From: Marilutibacter chinensis | Lineage (GTDB): Bacteria > Pseudomonadota > Gammaproteobacteria > Xanthomonadales > Xanthomonadaceae | Assembly: GCF_021725675.1 (NCBI RefSeq) | Contig: NZ_JAKJPO010000008.1 | Coordinates: 186,001 to 250,000 of the forward strand | DNA length: 64,000 bases | Direction of reading: 5' to 3' | The notes under the pieces: generated by a model | Seen by the model: only the letters and a program-made list of their open reading frames with translations | Told to the model about the DNA's origin: nothing | Database searches by the model: none | Program-made: the position numbers and the translations under genes | Shown: piece after piece, positions 46,958-57,217 of the stretch | Layout of the letters: each line of letters begins with the position of its first letter | How positions within the stretch are numbered: position 1 is the stretch's first letter

Positions 46958-47034
46958 TGGTCGGGGTGGCCGGATTCGAACCGACGACCACCTGTCCCCC
47001 AGACAGGTGCGCTACCAGGCTGCGCTACACCCCG
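46958..47034 (-). tRNA. tRNA-Pro (GGG), CCA encoded
   Basis: Cloverleaf on the minus strand: acceptor CGGGGTG/CACCCCG, D-arm GCGCAGCCTGGTAGCGC, anticodon stem CCTGT/ACAGG with loop CTGGGGG (anticodon GGG), and T-arm GGTTCGAATCC. ACCA is encoded. It reads in the same direction as the merR-ihfA-pheT block but downstream of it. Confidence 0.96.
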
Positions 47035-47170
47035 AATTTGACGCGCTGCGACGGCCTGCGTCGAGCGGGCGGCAAGTATACCCACTGCCGGCGCATCCCA
47101 CCATGCCCCACTCCCGGCACATCCCGGCGGGAACTCTGTAAACCGCGATCGGGCTTCAACAGGGATGCCT

Positions 47171-47193
47171 CTCGCGGCTGACGCCGCTGCCTG
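47171..47193 (-). repeat. REP-like palindrome copy 3
   Basis: On the minus strand: CAGGCAGCGGCG, then TCA, then GCCGCGAG. Stem GCGGC/GCCGC kept. It precedes the right copy of the 22-bp repeat. Confidence 0.6.
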
Positions 47194-47209
47194 GGTCATG
47201 GGCTCCAGC

Positions 47210-47231
47210 CCCCTGAGTCGGGGGGGCGATT
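47210..47231 (+). repeat. 22-bp exact repeat, right copy
   Basis: Exact match to the left copy, again after a REP-like unit. The 320-base stretch between tRNA-Pro and merR therefore holds repeats, no gene. Confidence 0.8.
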
Positions 47232-47322
47232 CGCGTCGCAGGCGCGGATGGGGGTCTGGAAGCGCAACTGCGGAGCCCAGGGTTCGCCCAGCAAGCTTTG
47301 GGATTCCCGGCTGCGCCCGGGA

Positions 47323-47345
47323 ATCGCGGCGTACGCCGCTCCTGC
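47323..47345 (-). repeat. REP-like palindrome copy 4
   Basis: On the minus strand: GCAGGAGCGGCG, then TAC, then GCCGCGAT. Located 20 bases after merR's stop codon, in an expected REP position at a 3' end. Confidence 0.7.
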
Positions 47346-47364
47346 CGGGGAAGGCCCCGCGTCG

Positions 47365-47721
47365 CTAGCGGCGCAGCAGTTGCAGGATTTCTTCCAGCTC
47401 CATCCGCACCTGCTTGATGATCTGCGCGCTGAGCACGGACTCCTCCTTGGCGGCGTCGCCCTCCAGCCGCTGGCGCGCACCGCCGATGGTGTAGCCCTGT
47501 TCGTACAGCAGCGCGCGGATCTGGCGCACCATCAGCACCTCGTGGCGCTGGTAGTAGCGGCGGTTGCCGCGACGCTTGACCGGGTTGAGGCTCGGGAACT
47601 CGGTCTCCCAGTAACGCAGCACGTGCGGCTTGACGTCGCACAGCTCGCTGACCTCACCGATGGTGAAGTAGCGTTTCGCCGGGATCGGCGGCAGCTCGCG
47701 GTTACTGCCCGGGTCCAGCAT
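47365..47721 (-). CDS. MerR-family transcriptional regulator
   Basis: A 118-residue regulator. The MerR helix-turn-helix reads [22 protein letters not shown] and is followed by a wing ([20 protein letters not shown]). The C-terminal helix ([13 protein letters not shown]) would dimerise. No Cys-based metal site is present, so it is not a mercury-type sensor. Its start lies inside the end of ihfA (20-base overlap), and this ihfA-merR linkage occurs in other gammaproteobacteria. Target genes are unknown. Confidence 0.93.
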   Translation of the reverse strand: MLDPGSNRELPPIPAKRYFTIGEVSELCDVKPHVLRYWETEFPSLNPVKRRGNRRYYQRHEVLMVRQIRALLYEQGYTIGGARQRLEGDAAKEESVLSAQIIKQVRMELEEILQLLRR

Positions 47722-48001
47722 AGGCCTCCACACGCTCCTTGAGCTTCTGGCCCGGGCGGAAGGTCACCACCGTGCGGGCGGAAATGGGAATTTCCTCGCC
47801 GGTCTTCGGATTCCGGCCCGGCCGCTGGTTCTTGCGGCGCAGGTCGAAGTTGCCGAAGCCCGACAGCTTCACCTGGCGTCCCTGTTCCAGGGACTCGCGC
47901 AGCGCGTCGAAGAACGCATCCACGAACTCCTTCGCTTCGCGTTTGTTCAGGCCGACCTCGTCGAACAGTCGCTCGGCCATCTCAGCCTTGGTCAGTGCCA
48001 T
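47702..48001 (-). CDS. ihfA: Integration host factor alpha subunit
   Basis: A 99-residue DNA-bending protein. Family landmarks are [34 protein letters not shown], and the DNA-contacting [19 protein letters not shown] arm with its conserved Pro, followed by the C-terminal [12 protein letters not shown]. It works as a heterodimer with IhfB, encoded elsewhere. It is the downstream gene of pheST, as in E. coli, with a 36-base gap to pheT. Confidence 0.97.
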   Translation of the reverse strand: MALTKAEMAERLFDEVGLNKREAKEFVDAFFDALRESLEQGRQVKLSGFGNFDLRRKNQRPGRNPKTGEEIPISARTVVTFRPGQKLKERVEAYAGPGQ

Positions 48002-48037
48002 CTCACCCCCTACCTCAACCAGCGCTCATACCCGCGC

Positions 48038-50458
48038 TCACCCTCGCACTGCCGCGCCATGATCGCGTTGCAGGGCAGCGGTTACATCGGCCACCACGGC
48101 GTCCACGTCCCGGTCGGTCAGAGTGCGCGATTCATCCTGCAGAATCAAGCCCATAGCGAGACTCTTGAAACCTGATTCAACCCCCTTGCCCTGATAGCGG
48201 TCGAACAGCACCAGATCACGCAGGGACGGGCCGGCGACCGCACGGACGCTGGCCGCCAGTTCGCCCCAGGTGACCGACTCGGCGACGACGAACGCGAGAT
48301 CCCGGCGGACGGACGGGTACTTGGACAACGGCCGGGCTTTCGGAATCCCCCGTTCAGCCAACGGCTCCAGCACCAGCTCGAACGCGACCACGTCGACGTC
48401 CAGCTCCAGCGCCTGCTGCAGACGCGGATGCAACTGGCCGATCCAGCCGATCGTCTGGCCGTCGGCGCTCCGATCAACACGCACGACGTCCGCCGAGCGC
48501 CCCGGGTGGGCCCACGCCGGTCGCGACGGCCGGAACTCGAGTTCGGCGCCCGCCAGCGCGGCCAGGCTCTGCAGGTCGCCCTTCAGATCGTGGAAGCCGA
48601 CCGGCCGCTCCGGCTGCGCCCATTGCTCGGCATGCGCCGGGCCGCAGACGGCGGCGGCGATGTGCAGCGTCTCCGCCGGGGCTTCGCCCGGACCCCGCCC
48701 CCGGAAAATATTGCCGAACTCGAACAGGCGCACCCGACCCTGCTGGCGGGCCGCGTTGCGGCCGAGCGCGGCAACAAGCCCCGGCAGCAGGCGGGTCCGC
48801 ATCACCCCGAGCTCGGCGCTGAGCGGATTCGCCAGCGGCACGCCACCTTCGGCGACGCCCCAGGTCTCAAGCAGGGCGGCATCGACGAAGGCGTAGTTGA
48901 CCGCCTCCAGATAACCTCGCGAGGCCAGCTGCCGGCGCAGGCTGGCGTTGTCAGCCCTGCCTTCGCCGGGAGCGGCCACGCGCGACGCACCGACCGGCAG
49001 CGTGGCCGGGATCGCGTCGTAGCCATGGATGCGGGCGACCTCCTCGATCAGGTCTTCCTCGATCGCGATGTCGAAGCGGCGCGCCGGCGGCTGCACGCGC
49101 CAGCCCTCGTTGCCGTCGCCGGCCCCCATGCGCTCCACGTCCAGTCCCAGCGCGCGCAGGATGCGCTCGACCTCGGCGTCGGGCACGCGGATGCCGAGCA
49201 CGCGGGCCAGACGCTCGCGGCGCAGCACGACCGGCTGCGGACGCACCAGGTCGGCTTCGCGCACGCTTTCGATCACCGGACCCGGCGTACCGCCGGCGAC
49301 GTCCAGGATCAGCCGGGTCGCGTATTCCACCGCGATCCGCGGCAGCTCCGGATCGACGCCGCGCTCGAAACGGTGGCCGGCATCGGTGTGCAGGCCGAGC
49401 CTGCGACTGCGACCGATGATCGCCGACGGGATCCAGTGCGCGGCTTCCAGGAAGACGTTGACGGTCGCATCGGTGACCCGGGTGTCGAGGCCGCCCATGA
49501 TCCCGCCCAGCGCCACCGCGCGCGCGCCGCGACCGCCGCGGCTGTCGGCCACCACCAGGAAATCCCCGTCCAGGGTCACGTTGCGGCCGTCGAGCAGCGC
49601 CAGCGATTCGCCGTCGCGAGCCGGGCGCACGACCAGCGGCGCCTCCAGCGTGTCGCGGTCGAAGGCGTGCATCGGCTGGCCCAGCTCCAGCATCACGTAC
49701 TGGGTCACGTCGACCAGGAAGCTGATCGGGCGGATGCCGCTGCGGCGCAGGCGATCGGCCATCCACAACGGGGTCTTCGCGCGGGCATCGATGCCGTCGA
49801 TCGCACGTCCGACGAAGCGCGGCACCCTGGCGCCGGCCTCGAGCACGACCTCGGGGGCGACATCGCTGGCGGCAGGCACCGCCTCGGCAGCGAGCGGGCG
49901 GACGTCGCTGGCCAGTGCGGCGGCGACATCGTAGGCAATGCCCCGCACGCTGAAGCAGTCGGCGCGGTTCGGGGTCAGCTTCAACTCGATCGTCGCGTCG
50001 GGCAGGCCGAGATAGTCGGCGATGGACGCGCCGACCGGCGCATCGTCGGGCAGCTCCAGCAGCCCCGAACTGTCGCTGTCGCAGGCCAGTTCCCTGGCCG
50101 AGCACAGCATGCCGGACGATTCCACGCCGCGCAGCTTGGCCGGCTTGATCTTCAGATCGCCGGGCAACACGGTGCCCACGGTCGCCAACGGGGCCTTCAG
50201 GCCGGCGCGCGCGTTCGGCGCACCGCAGACGATCTGTACCGTGCCGTTGCCGGTATCGACCTCGCAGACCTGCAGGCGGTCCGCTTCCGGGTGCTTGTTC
50301 GCGGAGAGGATCTGCGCGACCACCACCCCGTCCAGCGACCCGCCCAGTGGTGTGACCTCCTCGACTTCGAGGCCGATCGCGGTCAGGGTCGCGACGAGCT
50401 CGTCGCGGCTGGCGGTGGTCGGGACGTGATGGCGAAGCCAGTTCTCACTGAATTTCAT
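48038..50458 (-). CDS. pheT: Phenylalanyl-tRNA synthetase beta subunit
   Basis: An 806-residue beta subunit. It has an N-terminal tRNA-binding OB domain (VVVAQILSANKHPEADRL and CEVDTGNG near 45-75), a B3/4 editing domain, B5 domains, and the C-terminal ferredoxin-fold anticodon-binding domain starting about 710 (LSKYPSVRRDLAFVV). The starting MKFSENWLRHHV is typical. With PheS it forms the alpha2-beta2 enzyme. Coupled to pheS with an 85-base gap. Confidence 0.97.
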   Translation of the reverse strand: MKFSENWLRHHVPTTASRDELVATLTAIGLEVEEVTPLGGSLDGVVVAQILSANKHPEADRLQVCEVDTGNGTVQIVCGAPNARAGLKAPLATVGTVLPGDLKIKPAKLRGVESSGMLCSARELACDSDSSGLLELPDDAPVGASIADYLGLPDATIELKLTPNRADCFSVRGIAYDVAAALASDVRPLAAEAVPAASDVAPEVVLEAGARVPRFVGRAIDGIDARAKTPLWMADRLRRSGIRPISFLVDVTQYVMLELGQPMHAFDRDTLEAPLVVRPARDGESLALLDGRNVTLDGDFLVVADSRGGRGARAVALGGIMGGLDTRVTDATVNVFLEAAHWIPSAIIGRSRRLGLHTDAGHRFERGVDPELPRIAVEYATRLILDVAGGTPGPVIESVREADLVRPQPVVLRRERLARVLGIRVPDAEVERILRALGLDVERMGAGDGNEGWRVQPPARRFDIAIEEDLIEEVARIHGYDAIPATLPVGASRVAAPGEGRADNASLRRQLASRGYLEAVNYAFVDAALLETWGVAEGGVPLANPLSAELGVMRTRLLPGLVAALGRNAARQQGRVRLFEFGNIFRGRGPGEAPAETLHIAAAVCGPAHAEQWAQPERPVGFHDLKGDLQSLAALAGAELEFRPSRPAWAHPGRSADVVRVDRSADGQTIGWIGQLHPRLQQALELDVDVVAFELVLEPLAERGIPKARPLSKYPSVRRDLAFVVAESVTWGELAASVRAVAGPSLRDLVLFDRYQGKGVESGFKSLAMGLILQDESRTLTDRDVDAVVADVTAALQRDHGAAVRG

Positions 50459-50543
50459 GTCGATCAGGGCCTAGTGCTGAGGGCCTGGGAGCGTGGGGAA
50501 GGTTCCGGTGCTTTTCGAGCCCGCGGTCCTCAACCCCCTGCCC

Positions 50544-52281
<1,738 letters not shown>

Positions 52282-52294
52282 GGTTCAGTCCTCC

Positions 52295-52492
52295 TCAGAG
52301 ATACGGCAGCATGCGGTCCAGACGGCCCGCGTCCTCGGCACGAACGTGGTTCGTCTGCCGCAGGTTGCGCTTCCGCTTGGTCGCCTTCTTGGTGAGGATG
52401 TGGCTACGGTTGGCGTGGCCAGCCTTGTACTTGCCGGAAGCGGTCTTGCGGAAACGCTTGGCCGCACCCCGGTGGGTCTTGATCTTGGGCAT
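52295..52492 (-). CDS. rpmI: 50S ribosomal protein L35
   Basis: A 65-residue basic protein: [20 protein letters not shown] then [12 protein letters not shown]. Usual L35 length. It lies in the infC-rpmI-rplT group but is separated from infC by an unusually long 475-base spacer with two hairpins. Confidence 0.98.
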   Translation of the reverse strand: MPKIKTHRGAAKRFRKTASGKYKAGHANRSHILTKKATKRKRNLRQTNHVRAEDAGRLDRMLPYL

Positions 52493-52647
52493 TGGGATGT
52501 CCTTTCGGATATTGGATCACTGGCCTGGGCGCCGCGTACGCTGGCTACACGACTTCGTCGCATCGCCAGAAGCGGACTTTCCATCCTGCCCCAGCCGGCT
52601 TGTAAGTCGTTGATCCAGAAAGGATCCTCGACAGGTCCTGGGCACTT

Positions 52648-52674
52648 CAAAAACACAAACCCGGCGAACCGGGG
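52648..52674 (-). terminator. UUCG-loop hairpin upstream of rpmI (terminator or L20 control element)
   Basis: Minus strand: CCCGG, TTCG loop, CCGGG, then TTTGTGTTTTT. It lies about 155 bases before rpmI. A complementary ACCCGG occurs about 30 bases upstream, which would allow an alternative fold. In E. coli L20 represses rpmI-rplT through an mRNA structure in this area; a similar role here is inference. Confidence 0.65.
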
Positions 52675-52872
52675 CGCACATTATGCAGCTCCCGGGTTTT
52701 TCTTGCAAATCATCCGGTTAGCGGCGGTTGCGACCGGGGGCGTCCGCTCGGCCGCGGAAGCGACCAAGGGCCAAGCCACGAGGAGCCAGGGAGAAGCTCC
52801 ATCAAGGCTTGCGCCACCTACTCCTACAGAGTGCGCAGGGTCGGTCAGGAGGACGGCCGGCGGCGGAAGCGT

Positions 52873-52896
52873 GGAAGGCGCCCGAGGGCGCCTTCC
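52873..52896 (-). terminator. Hairpin after infC
   Basis: A perfect 10-bp stem (GGAAGGCGCC/GGCGCCTTCC) with a 4-base loop lies 72 bases past the infC stop. There is no T-run on the minus strand, so it may be an RNA processing or pausing element rather than a classical terminator. The 200 bases between this and the next hairpin show no gene. Confidence 0.55.
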
Positions 52897-52967
52897 TTGT
52901 CACAGGACCCCGGATCGCCCCCCCGGGCCATGGGGGCTTCCGCACGCGGCGCGCGCGGAGCCGGGAC

Positions 52968-53489
52968 CTACTTCTTCTTGGGCGCGATCATCATCACCAT
53001 CTGCCGGCCTTCCAGGCGCGGGCGCGATTCGATCACGATGTCCTCGCCCAGGTCGGCCTCGATCCGGGCCGCCATCTCGCGGCCGAGCTCCTGGTGGCTC
53101 ATCTCGCGACCACGGAAGCGGATGTTGACCTTGATCTTGTCGCCTTCCTCGAGGAACTCGCGCATCTTGCGCAGCTTGATCTGGTAGTCGCCCTCGTCCG
53201 TGACCGGACGGAACTTGACCTCCTTGATCTCGACCTGCTTCTGGCGCTTCTTGGCCTCGGCAGCCTTCTTCTGCTGCTCGAACCGGTACTTGCCGAAGTC
53301 CATGATCTTGCAGACCGGCGGATCGGCATTGGGCTGGATCTCGACGAGGTCCAGGCCTTCTTCCTCGGCCATGTTCAGGGCTTCGTCGCGCGAAAGCACG
53401 CCGATCATCTCGCCGTCGCTTCCGATCACGCGGACGCGCGGAACACGGATCTCGTGATTTCTGCGATTCGGTTTGTCCGGGGTACTGAT
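52968..53489 (-). CDS. infC: Translation initiation factor IF-3 with ATC start codon
   Basis: Binds the 30S subunit and checks start-codon choice. The 173 residues begin [20 protein letters not shown] after the initiator; later landmarks are [39 protein letters not shown], and [17 protein letters not shown], ending in MIAPKKK. The start is the rare codon ATC, with GGAG 8 bases upstream; no ATG/GTG/TTG occurs in frame between it and the preceding stop. Starting at the next Met would delete conserved residues. Rare initiation codons in infC are known in other bacteria and let IF-3 limit its own synthesis. Confidence 0.95.
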   Translation of the reverse strand: MSTPDKPNRRNHEIRVPRVRVIGSDGEMIGVLSRDEALNMAEEEGLDLVEIQPNADPPVCKIMDFGKYRFEQQKKAAEAKKRQKQVEIKEVKFRPVTDEGDYQIKLRKMREFLEEGDKIKVNIRFRGREMSHQELGREMAARIEADLGEDIVIESRPRLEGRQMVMMIAPKKK

Positions 53490-53569
53490 TGTGCAATCTC
53501 CAATGAGGGTCGTGCCGGCCCCATCGCTTCGGATTCAGGGGGCCGGTCCAGTCTGCAGTACGCTGCGCG

Positions 53570-55498
53570 TCAGCGGGCGGAAGGATCCATCGGGGCCCCG
53601 CCGACCTGCTCTCCACGCAAACGCGAGGCAAACCCGGCGACGGTCATGGTCCCGAGGTCCTCCCCCCCTCGTGTCCGCACGGCGACCATGCCATTGTCCC
53701 GCTCCCGGTCTCCGACCACCAGCTGGTATGGCACGCGCTGCAGCGTGTGCTCGCGAATCTTATAGCCGATCTTTTCGTTCCGCAAATCGGACTGGACCCG
53801 GAATCCTTGATTTGAAAGGGATTTCCGGACCTCCTCCACGTAATCGGCCTGGGCGTCGGTGATATTCATCACAACCGCCTGCACCGGCGCCAGCCAGGTC
53901 GGCAGCTGGCCGGCGTGGTGCTCGATCAGAATGCCGATGAAACGCTCCATCGAACCGACGATCGCGCGGTGCAGCATGACCGGGTGACGGCGCTGGCTGT
54001 GCTCGTCGACGTACTCGGCGCCGAGGCGGCCCGGCATCATGAAATCGACCTGCATCGTGCCCAGCTGCCAGGTCCGTCCGATCGCGTCGCGCAGGTGGTA
54101 TTCGATCTTCGGGCCGTAGAACGCGCCCTCGCCCGGCAGCTCGGTCCATTCGACCCCGGCCGCGCGCAGGGCCGCGCGCAGGGCTTCCTCGGCCTTGTCC
54201 CAGGTGGCGTCGTCGCCGAGCCGCGGCTCCGGACGCAGCGCCAGCTTGACCTGGATGTCGTCGAAGCCGAAGTCGGCGTAGACCTTCATCGCCTGGGCAT
54301 GGAAGGCGGTGACCTCGGATTCGATCTGCCCCTCGGTGCAGAACACGTGGCCGTCGTCCTGGGTGAAGCCGCGCACGCGCAGGATGCCGTGCAGCGCGCC
54401 GGAGGGCTCGTTGCGATGGCAGGCACCGAACTCGCCGTAGCGGATCGGCAGGTCGCGGTAGCTGTGCAGGCCGTGGTTGAACACCTGCACGTGGCCCGGG
54501 CAGTTCATCGGCTTGAGCGCGTAGGTGCGCTTCTCAGACTCGGTGAAGAACATGTTCTCCTTGTAGTTGTCCCAGTGGCCGGACTTCTGCCACAGCGACA
54601 CGTCGAGGATCTGCGGGCAACGCACCTCCTGGTAGCCGCTGTCGCGGTAGACCCGGCGCATGTACTGCTCGACCGTCTGCCAGATCGACCAGCCCTTCGG
54701 GTGCCAGAAGATCAGCCCCGGGGCCTCTTCCTGCAGGTGGAACAGGTCCTGCTGCCTGGCGATGCGGCGGTGGTCGCGCTTCTCGGCTTCCTCGATCCGC
54801 TGGATGTAGGCGTTGAGCTGCTTCTTGTCGGCCCAGGCGGTGCCGTAGATGCGCTGCAGCTGCTCGTTCCTGGAGTCGCCGCGCCAGTAGGCGCCGGAGA
54901 TGCGGGTGAGCTTGAACACCTTCAGGAAACGCGTGTTCGGCACGTGCGGGCCGCGACACATGTCGACGTATTCCTGGTGGTAGTACAGGCCCATCGCCTT
55001 CTCGTCGGGCATGTCCTCGACCAGGCGCAGCTTGTAGTCCTCGCCGCGCTCGGAGAACACCTTGATGACCTCCTCGCGCGGCGTCATCTTCTTGACCACG
55101 TCGTAGTCCTGGTCGATCAGCTCCTTCATGCGTTGCTCGATCGCGGCCATGTCGTCCGGGGTGAACGGCCGCTCGGACCAGATGTCGTAATAGAAGCCCT
55201 CGTCGATGACCGGGCCGATCACCATCTTGGCGTGCGGGTACAGCTGCTTGACCGCGTGGCCGACCAGGTGGGCGCAGGAATGGCGGATGATCTCGACGCC
55301 CTCCTCGTCCTTGGCGGTGATGATGCGCAGGCTGGCGTCGTGGTCGATGATGTCGCTGGCGTCGACCAGGCGGCCGTCGACCGCGCCGGCGATGGTGGCC
55401 TTGGCCAGGCCCGGGCCGATGGACTGGGCGACGTCCATCACCGAAACGGGGTTGTCGAACTCGCGGCGGCTGCCGTCGGGAAGCGTGATCGTGATCAT
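53570..55498 (-). CDS. thrS: Threonyl-tRNA synthetase
   Basis: A 642-residue class II synthetase. The TGS domain is at the N-terminus ([20 protein letters not shown]). The editing domain has [16 protein letters not shown] with its paired His residues. The catalytic core has the zinc-binding Cys in MNCPGHVQ and a motif 2-like [21 protein letters not shown]. The C-terminal anticodon domain runs to the end. The start gives a family-standard beginning. Upstream lies a long leader with a promoter, mini-ORF and terminator; infC starts 80 bases downstream. Confidence 0.97.
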   Translation of the reverse strand: MITITLPDGSRREFDNPVSVMDVAQSIGPGLAKATIAGAVDGRLVDASDIIDHDASLRIITAKDEEGVEIIRHSCAHLVGHAVKQLYPHAKMVIGPVIDEGFYYDIWSERPFTPDDMAAIEQRMKELIDQDYDVVKKMTPREEVIKVFSERGEDYKLRLVEDMPDEKAMGLYYHQEYVDMCRGPHVPNTRFLKVFKLTRISGAYWRGDSRNEQLQRIYGTAWADKKQLNAYIQRIEEAEKRDHRRIARQQDLFHLQEEAPGLIFWHPKGWSIWQTVEQYMRRVYRDSGYQEVRCPQILDVSLWQKSGHWDNYKENMFFTESEKRTYALKPMNCPGHVQVFNHGLHSYRDLPIRYGEFGACHRNEPSGALHGILRVRGFTQDDGHVFCTEGQIESEVTAFHAQAMKVYADFGFDDIQVKLALRPEPRLGDDATWDKAEEALRAALRAAGVEWTELPGEGAFYGPKIEYHLRDAIGRTWQLGTMQVDFMMPGRLGAEYVDEHSQRRHPVMLHRAIVGSMERFIGILIEHHAGQLPTWLAPVQAVVMNITDAQADYVEEVRKSLSNQGFRVQSDLRNEKIGYKIREHTLQRVPYQLVVGDRERDNGMVAVRTRGGEDLGTMTVAGFASRLRGEQVGGAPMDPSAR

Positions 55499-55527
55499 GT
55501 CGAGACTTTCTGGAGTACGTGTGGCTG

Positions 55528-55550
55528 CAGGAGCCGCATGGGCCGCGATG
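55528..55550 (+). repeat. REP-like palindrome copy 5
   Basis: GCAGGAGCCGC, then ATGG, then GCCGCGAT: a variant with a changed stem. It is paired in inverted orientation with copy 6, 20 bases away, an arrangement like a BIME. Confidence 0.6.
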
Positions 55551-55570
55551 AAGCTTTCATGGGAAGGCCC

Positions 55571-55594
55571 GATCGCGGCGTACGCCGCTCCTGC
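55571..55594 (-). repeat. REP-like palindrome copy 6
   Basis: On the minus strand: GCAGGAGCGGCG, then TAC, then GCCGCGATC; identical over 23 bp to copy 4. It lies in the thrS 5' leader. Confidence 0.75.
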
Positions 55595-55655
55595 AATCAT
55601 CCTTCAATACGGGGCTCTGGAAGGCTGCGTCTGATGGGCGACATCCGGCAGAGCA

Positions 55656-55680
55656 ACAAAAAAGCGCCCCAAGGGCGCCT
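55656..55680 (-). terminator. Terminator within the thrS leader (candidate attenuator)
   Basis: Minus strand: AGGCGCCC, TTG loop, GGGCGCTT, TTTTGTTG. The stem is 8 bp (one G-T) with a T6 tract. It lies between the candidate promoter and thrS, about 158 bases before the start codon, so it can only act as an internal (premature) terminator for this operon. Confidence 0.75.
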
Positions 55681-55703
55681 GCGGATGCGGAGCCTCGGGC
55701 GGG

Positions 55704-55730
55704 TCAGCGGGGGGCGATGGTAGTCCTCAT
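55704..55730 (-). CDS. Candidate Thr-rich leader peptide (MRTTIAPR) of thrS operon
   Basis: Eight codons with two consecutive Thr and one Ile, ending 24 bases before the terminator stem. The start lies about 50 bases downstream of the inferred transcription start. No strong Shine-Dalgarno sequence precedes it, and two Thr codons are few for attenuation, so it could be chance. Confidence 0.4.
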   Translation of the reverse strand: MRTTIAPR

Positions 55731-55789
55731 GTCGCACGCTCGGCCGGCGGTTTGCCGCGGGCCACCTCGATTCCGGAAGCAGAGGCGCC

Positions 55790-55818
55790 AAGTTAGTGTC
55801 CGGCCGGCTGGAAGTCAA
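55790..55818 (-). promoter_or_regulatory. Sigma70-like promoter for the thrS leader
   Basis: On the minus strand, TTGACT and TAACTT are separated by 17 bases. Transcription would begin near 55783, giving a leader of about 285 bases before thrS. The other strand of the same gap must hold the dipeptidase promoter, not identified. Confidence 0.55.
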
Positions 55819-55983
55819 CGAATCCGGCCCTCCCGCCAACGGGATACCGGGGTGGCCGCCGCTGACCGGTCCGCCCCGCCTGCAGGCGCCCGGTGGCGCC
55901 GGTACAGTAGGCCGGTCGCACCGCCGCGCCAGCCGCTGCGGGACCGGATCAACCGTTCATTCCACACAACCTGCCGGGGAGTC

Positions 55984-57198
55984 GTCATGCGCTTTGGGTT
56001 CGCCATTCCACTGTCGATGCTGCTGGGAGCGGCGGCGACCGCCCCGCTGGCCGTCCATGCGGCAGGCGATGCCGCCGTCTCGCTGACCCGCGAGGCGATC
56101 CTCGTCGACACCCACATCGATGCCCCCGGCCAGCTGCTGTCCCACTGGGCCGATCTCGACACGACCGCCCCGGACCGCGAGTTCGACTACCCGCGCGCGC
56201 GCAGCGGCGGGCTGGACGTCGCCTTCATGTCGATCTACACCTCGCCGGACCAGGACAGGGACGACAGCGCCTGGGAGGTCGCCAACCGGATGATCGACGC
56301 GGTCGAGGCGCTGGTGCAGCGGCATCCGGACAAGTTCGCGCTGCTGCGCTCGCCCGCCGACGTCGAACGCCTGCACGGGACCGGCAAGGTAATGCTGCCG
56401 CTGGGGATGGAGAACGGCGCGCCGATCGGCGAGGACCTCGACAACCTGCGGTTCTTCTTCGACCGCGGCGTCCGCTACATCACCCTCGTCCACAGCGCCA
56501 ACAACGCGATGGGCGACTCCTCGTACCAGCGCGAGAAGCAATGGAACGGCCTGAGCCCGCTCGGCAAGCGCGCCGTCACCGAGATGAACCGGCTCGGGAT
56601 CATGGTCGACGTCTCGCATCTGTCCGACCAGGCCGTGGCCGATGCGATCGCGCTGAGCACGGTGCCGGTGGTGGCGACGCACTCGGCGTTCCGCCACTTC
56701 ACTCCGGGCTTCGAACGCAACATCAGCGATGCGCTGGCCCGCCGGGTCGCCGAAGGGGGCGGAGTGATCCAGATCGCGTTCGGCAACGGCTTCGTCGATC
56801 CGGCCTCGGCACGGGACCTGCAGGACTACTTCAGCGCGCATGATGTCTTCGTCCGCCGCAACGCCGAGCTCGCCGCCGCAGGCGAGCCGATCCGCAGCGA
56901 GGAGGAGTTCGATGCGGAATGGGAAGCCACCCATCCCCCGCGGACGGTGCCGATCGACGCCGTGCTCGACCAGATCGACCATGGCATGGAACTGGTCGGC
57001 ATCGACCATCTCGGCATCGGTTCGGACTTCGACGGGGTCAGCGGCAACCTGCCGGTCGGGCTGAAGTCGGTCGCCGACTACCCGAACCTGGTCGCCGGCC
57101 TGCAGGCGCGTGGCTATTCGGACGCCGACATCCGCAAGCTGCTGGGCGGGAACCTGCTGCGGGTGTGGCGGGCCGTCGAGGATGGCGCCGCCCGCTAG
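55984..57198 (+). CDS. Membrane dipeptidase (M19 family), secreted
   Basis: A 404-residue zinc peptidase cleaving dipeptides, with a signal peptide (AIPLSMLLGAAATAPLAVHA). Metal ligands: His43 and Asp45 (DTHIDAPG), Glu142 (GMENGAPIG), His211 (VDVSHLS), His232 (ATHSAFRHF). The substrate-binding end has GIDHLGIGSDFDG. The start is Met at a good position; upstream frame sequence is Arg-rich and not signal-like. It is the first gene of an operon with an aminotransferase and a sulfotransferase-like protein (19-base gap). Confidence 0.95.
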   Translation, partial: VMRFGFAIPLSMLLGAAATAPLAVHAAGDAAVSLTREAILVDTHIDAPGQLLSHWADLDTTAPDREFDYPRARSGGLDVAFMSIYTSPDQDRDDSAWEVANRMIDAVEALVQRHPDKFALLRSPADVERLHGTGKVMLPLGMENGAPIGEDLDNLRFFFDRGVRYITLVHSANNAMGDSSYQREKQWNGLSPLGKRAVTEMNRLGIMVDVSHLSDQAVADAIALSTVPVVATHSAFRHFTPGFERNISDALARRVAEGGGVIQIAFGNGFVDPASARDLQDYFSAHDVFVRRNAELAAAGEPIRSEEEFDAEWEATHPPRTVPIDAVLDQIDHGMELVGIDHLGIGSDFDGVSGNLPVGLKSVADYPNLVAGLQARGYSDADIRKLLGGNLLRVWRAVEDGAAR

Positions 57199-57217
57199 GC
57201 CGCCCGGAGAACCCGCC

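Noticed and set aside
52968..53429. infC starting at the internal ATG
   Set aside because: This would remove 20 conserved residues (including [14 protein letters not shown]). The ATC start with GGAG spacing fits better.
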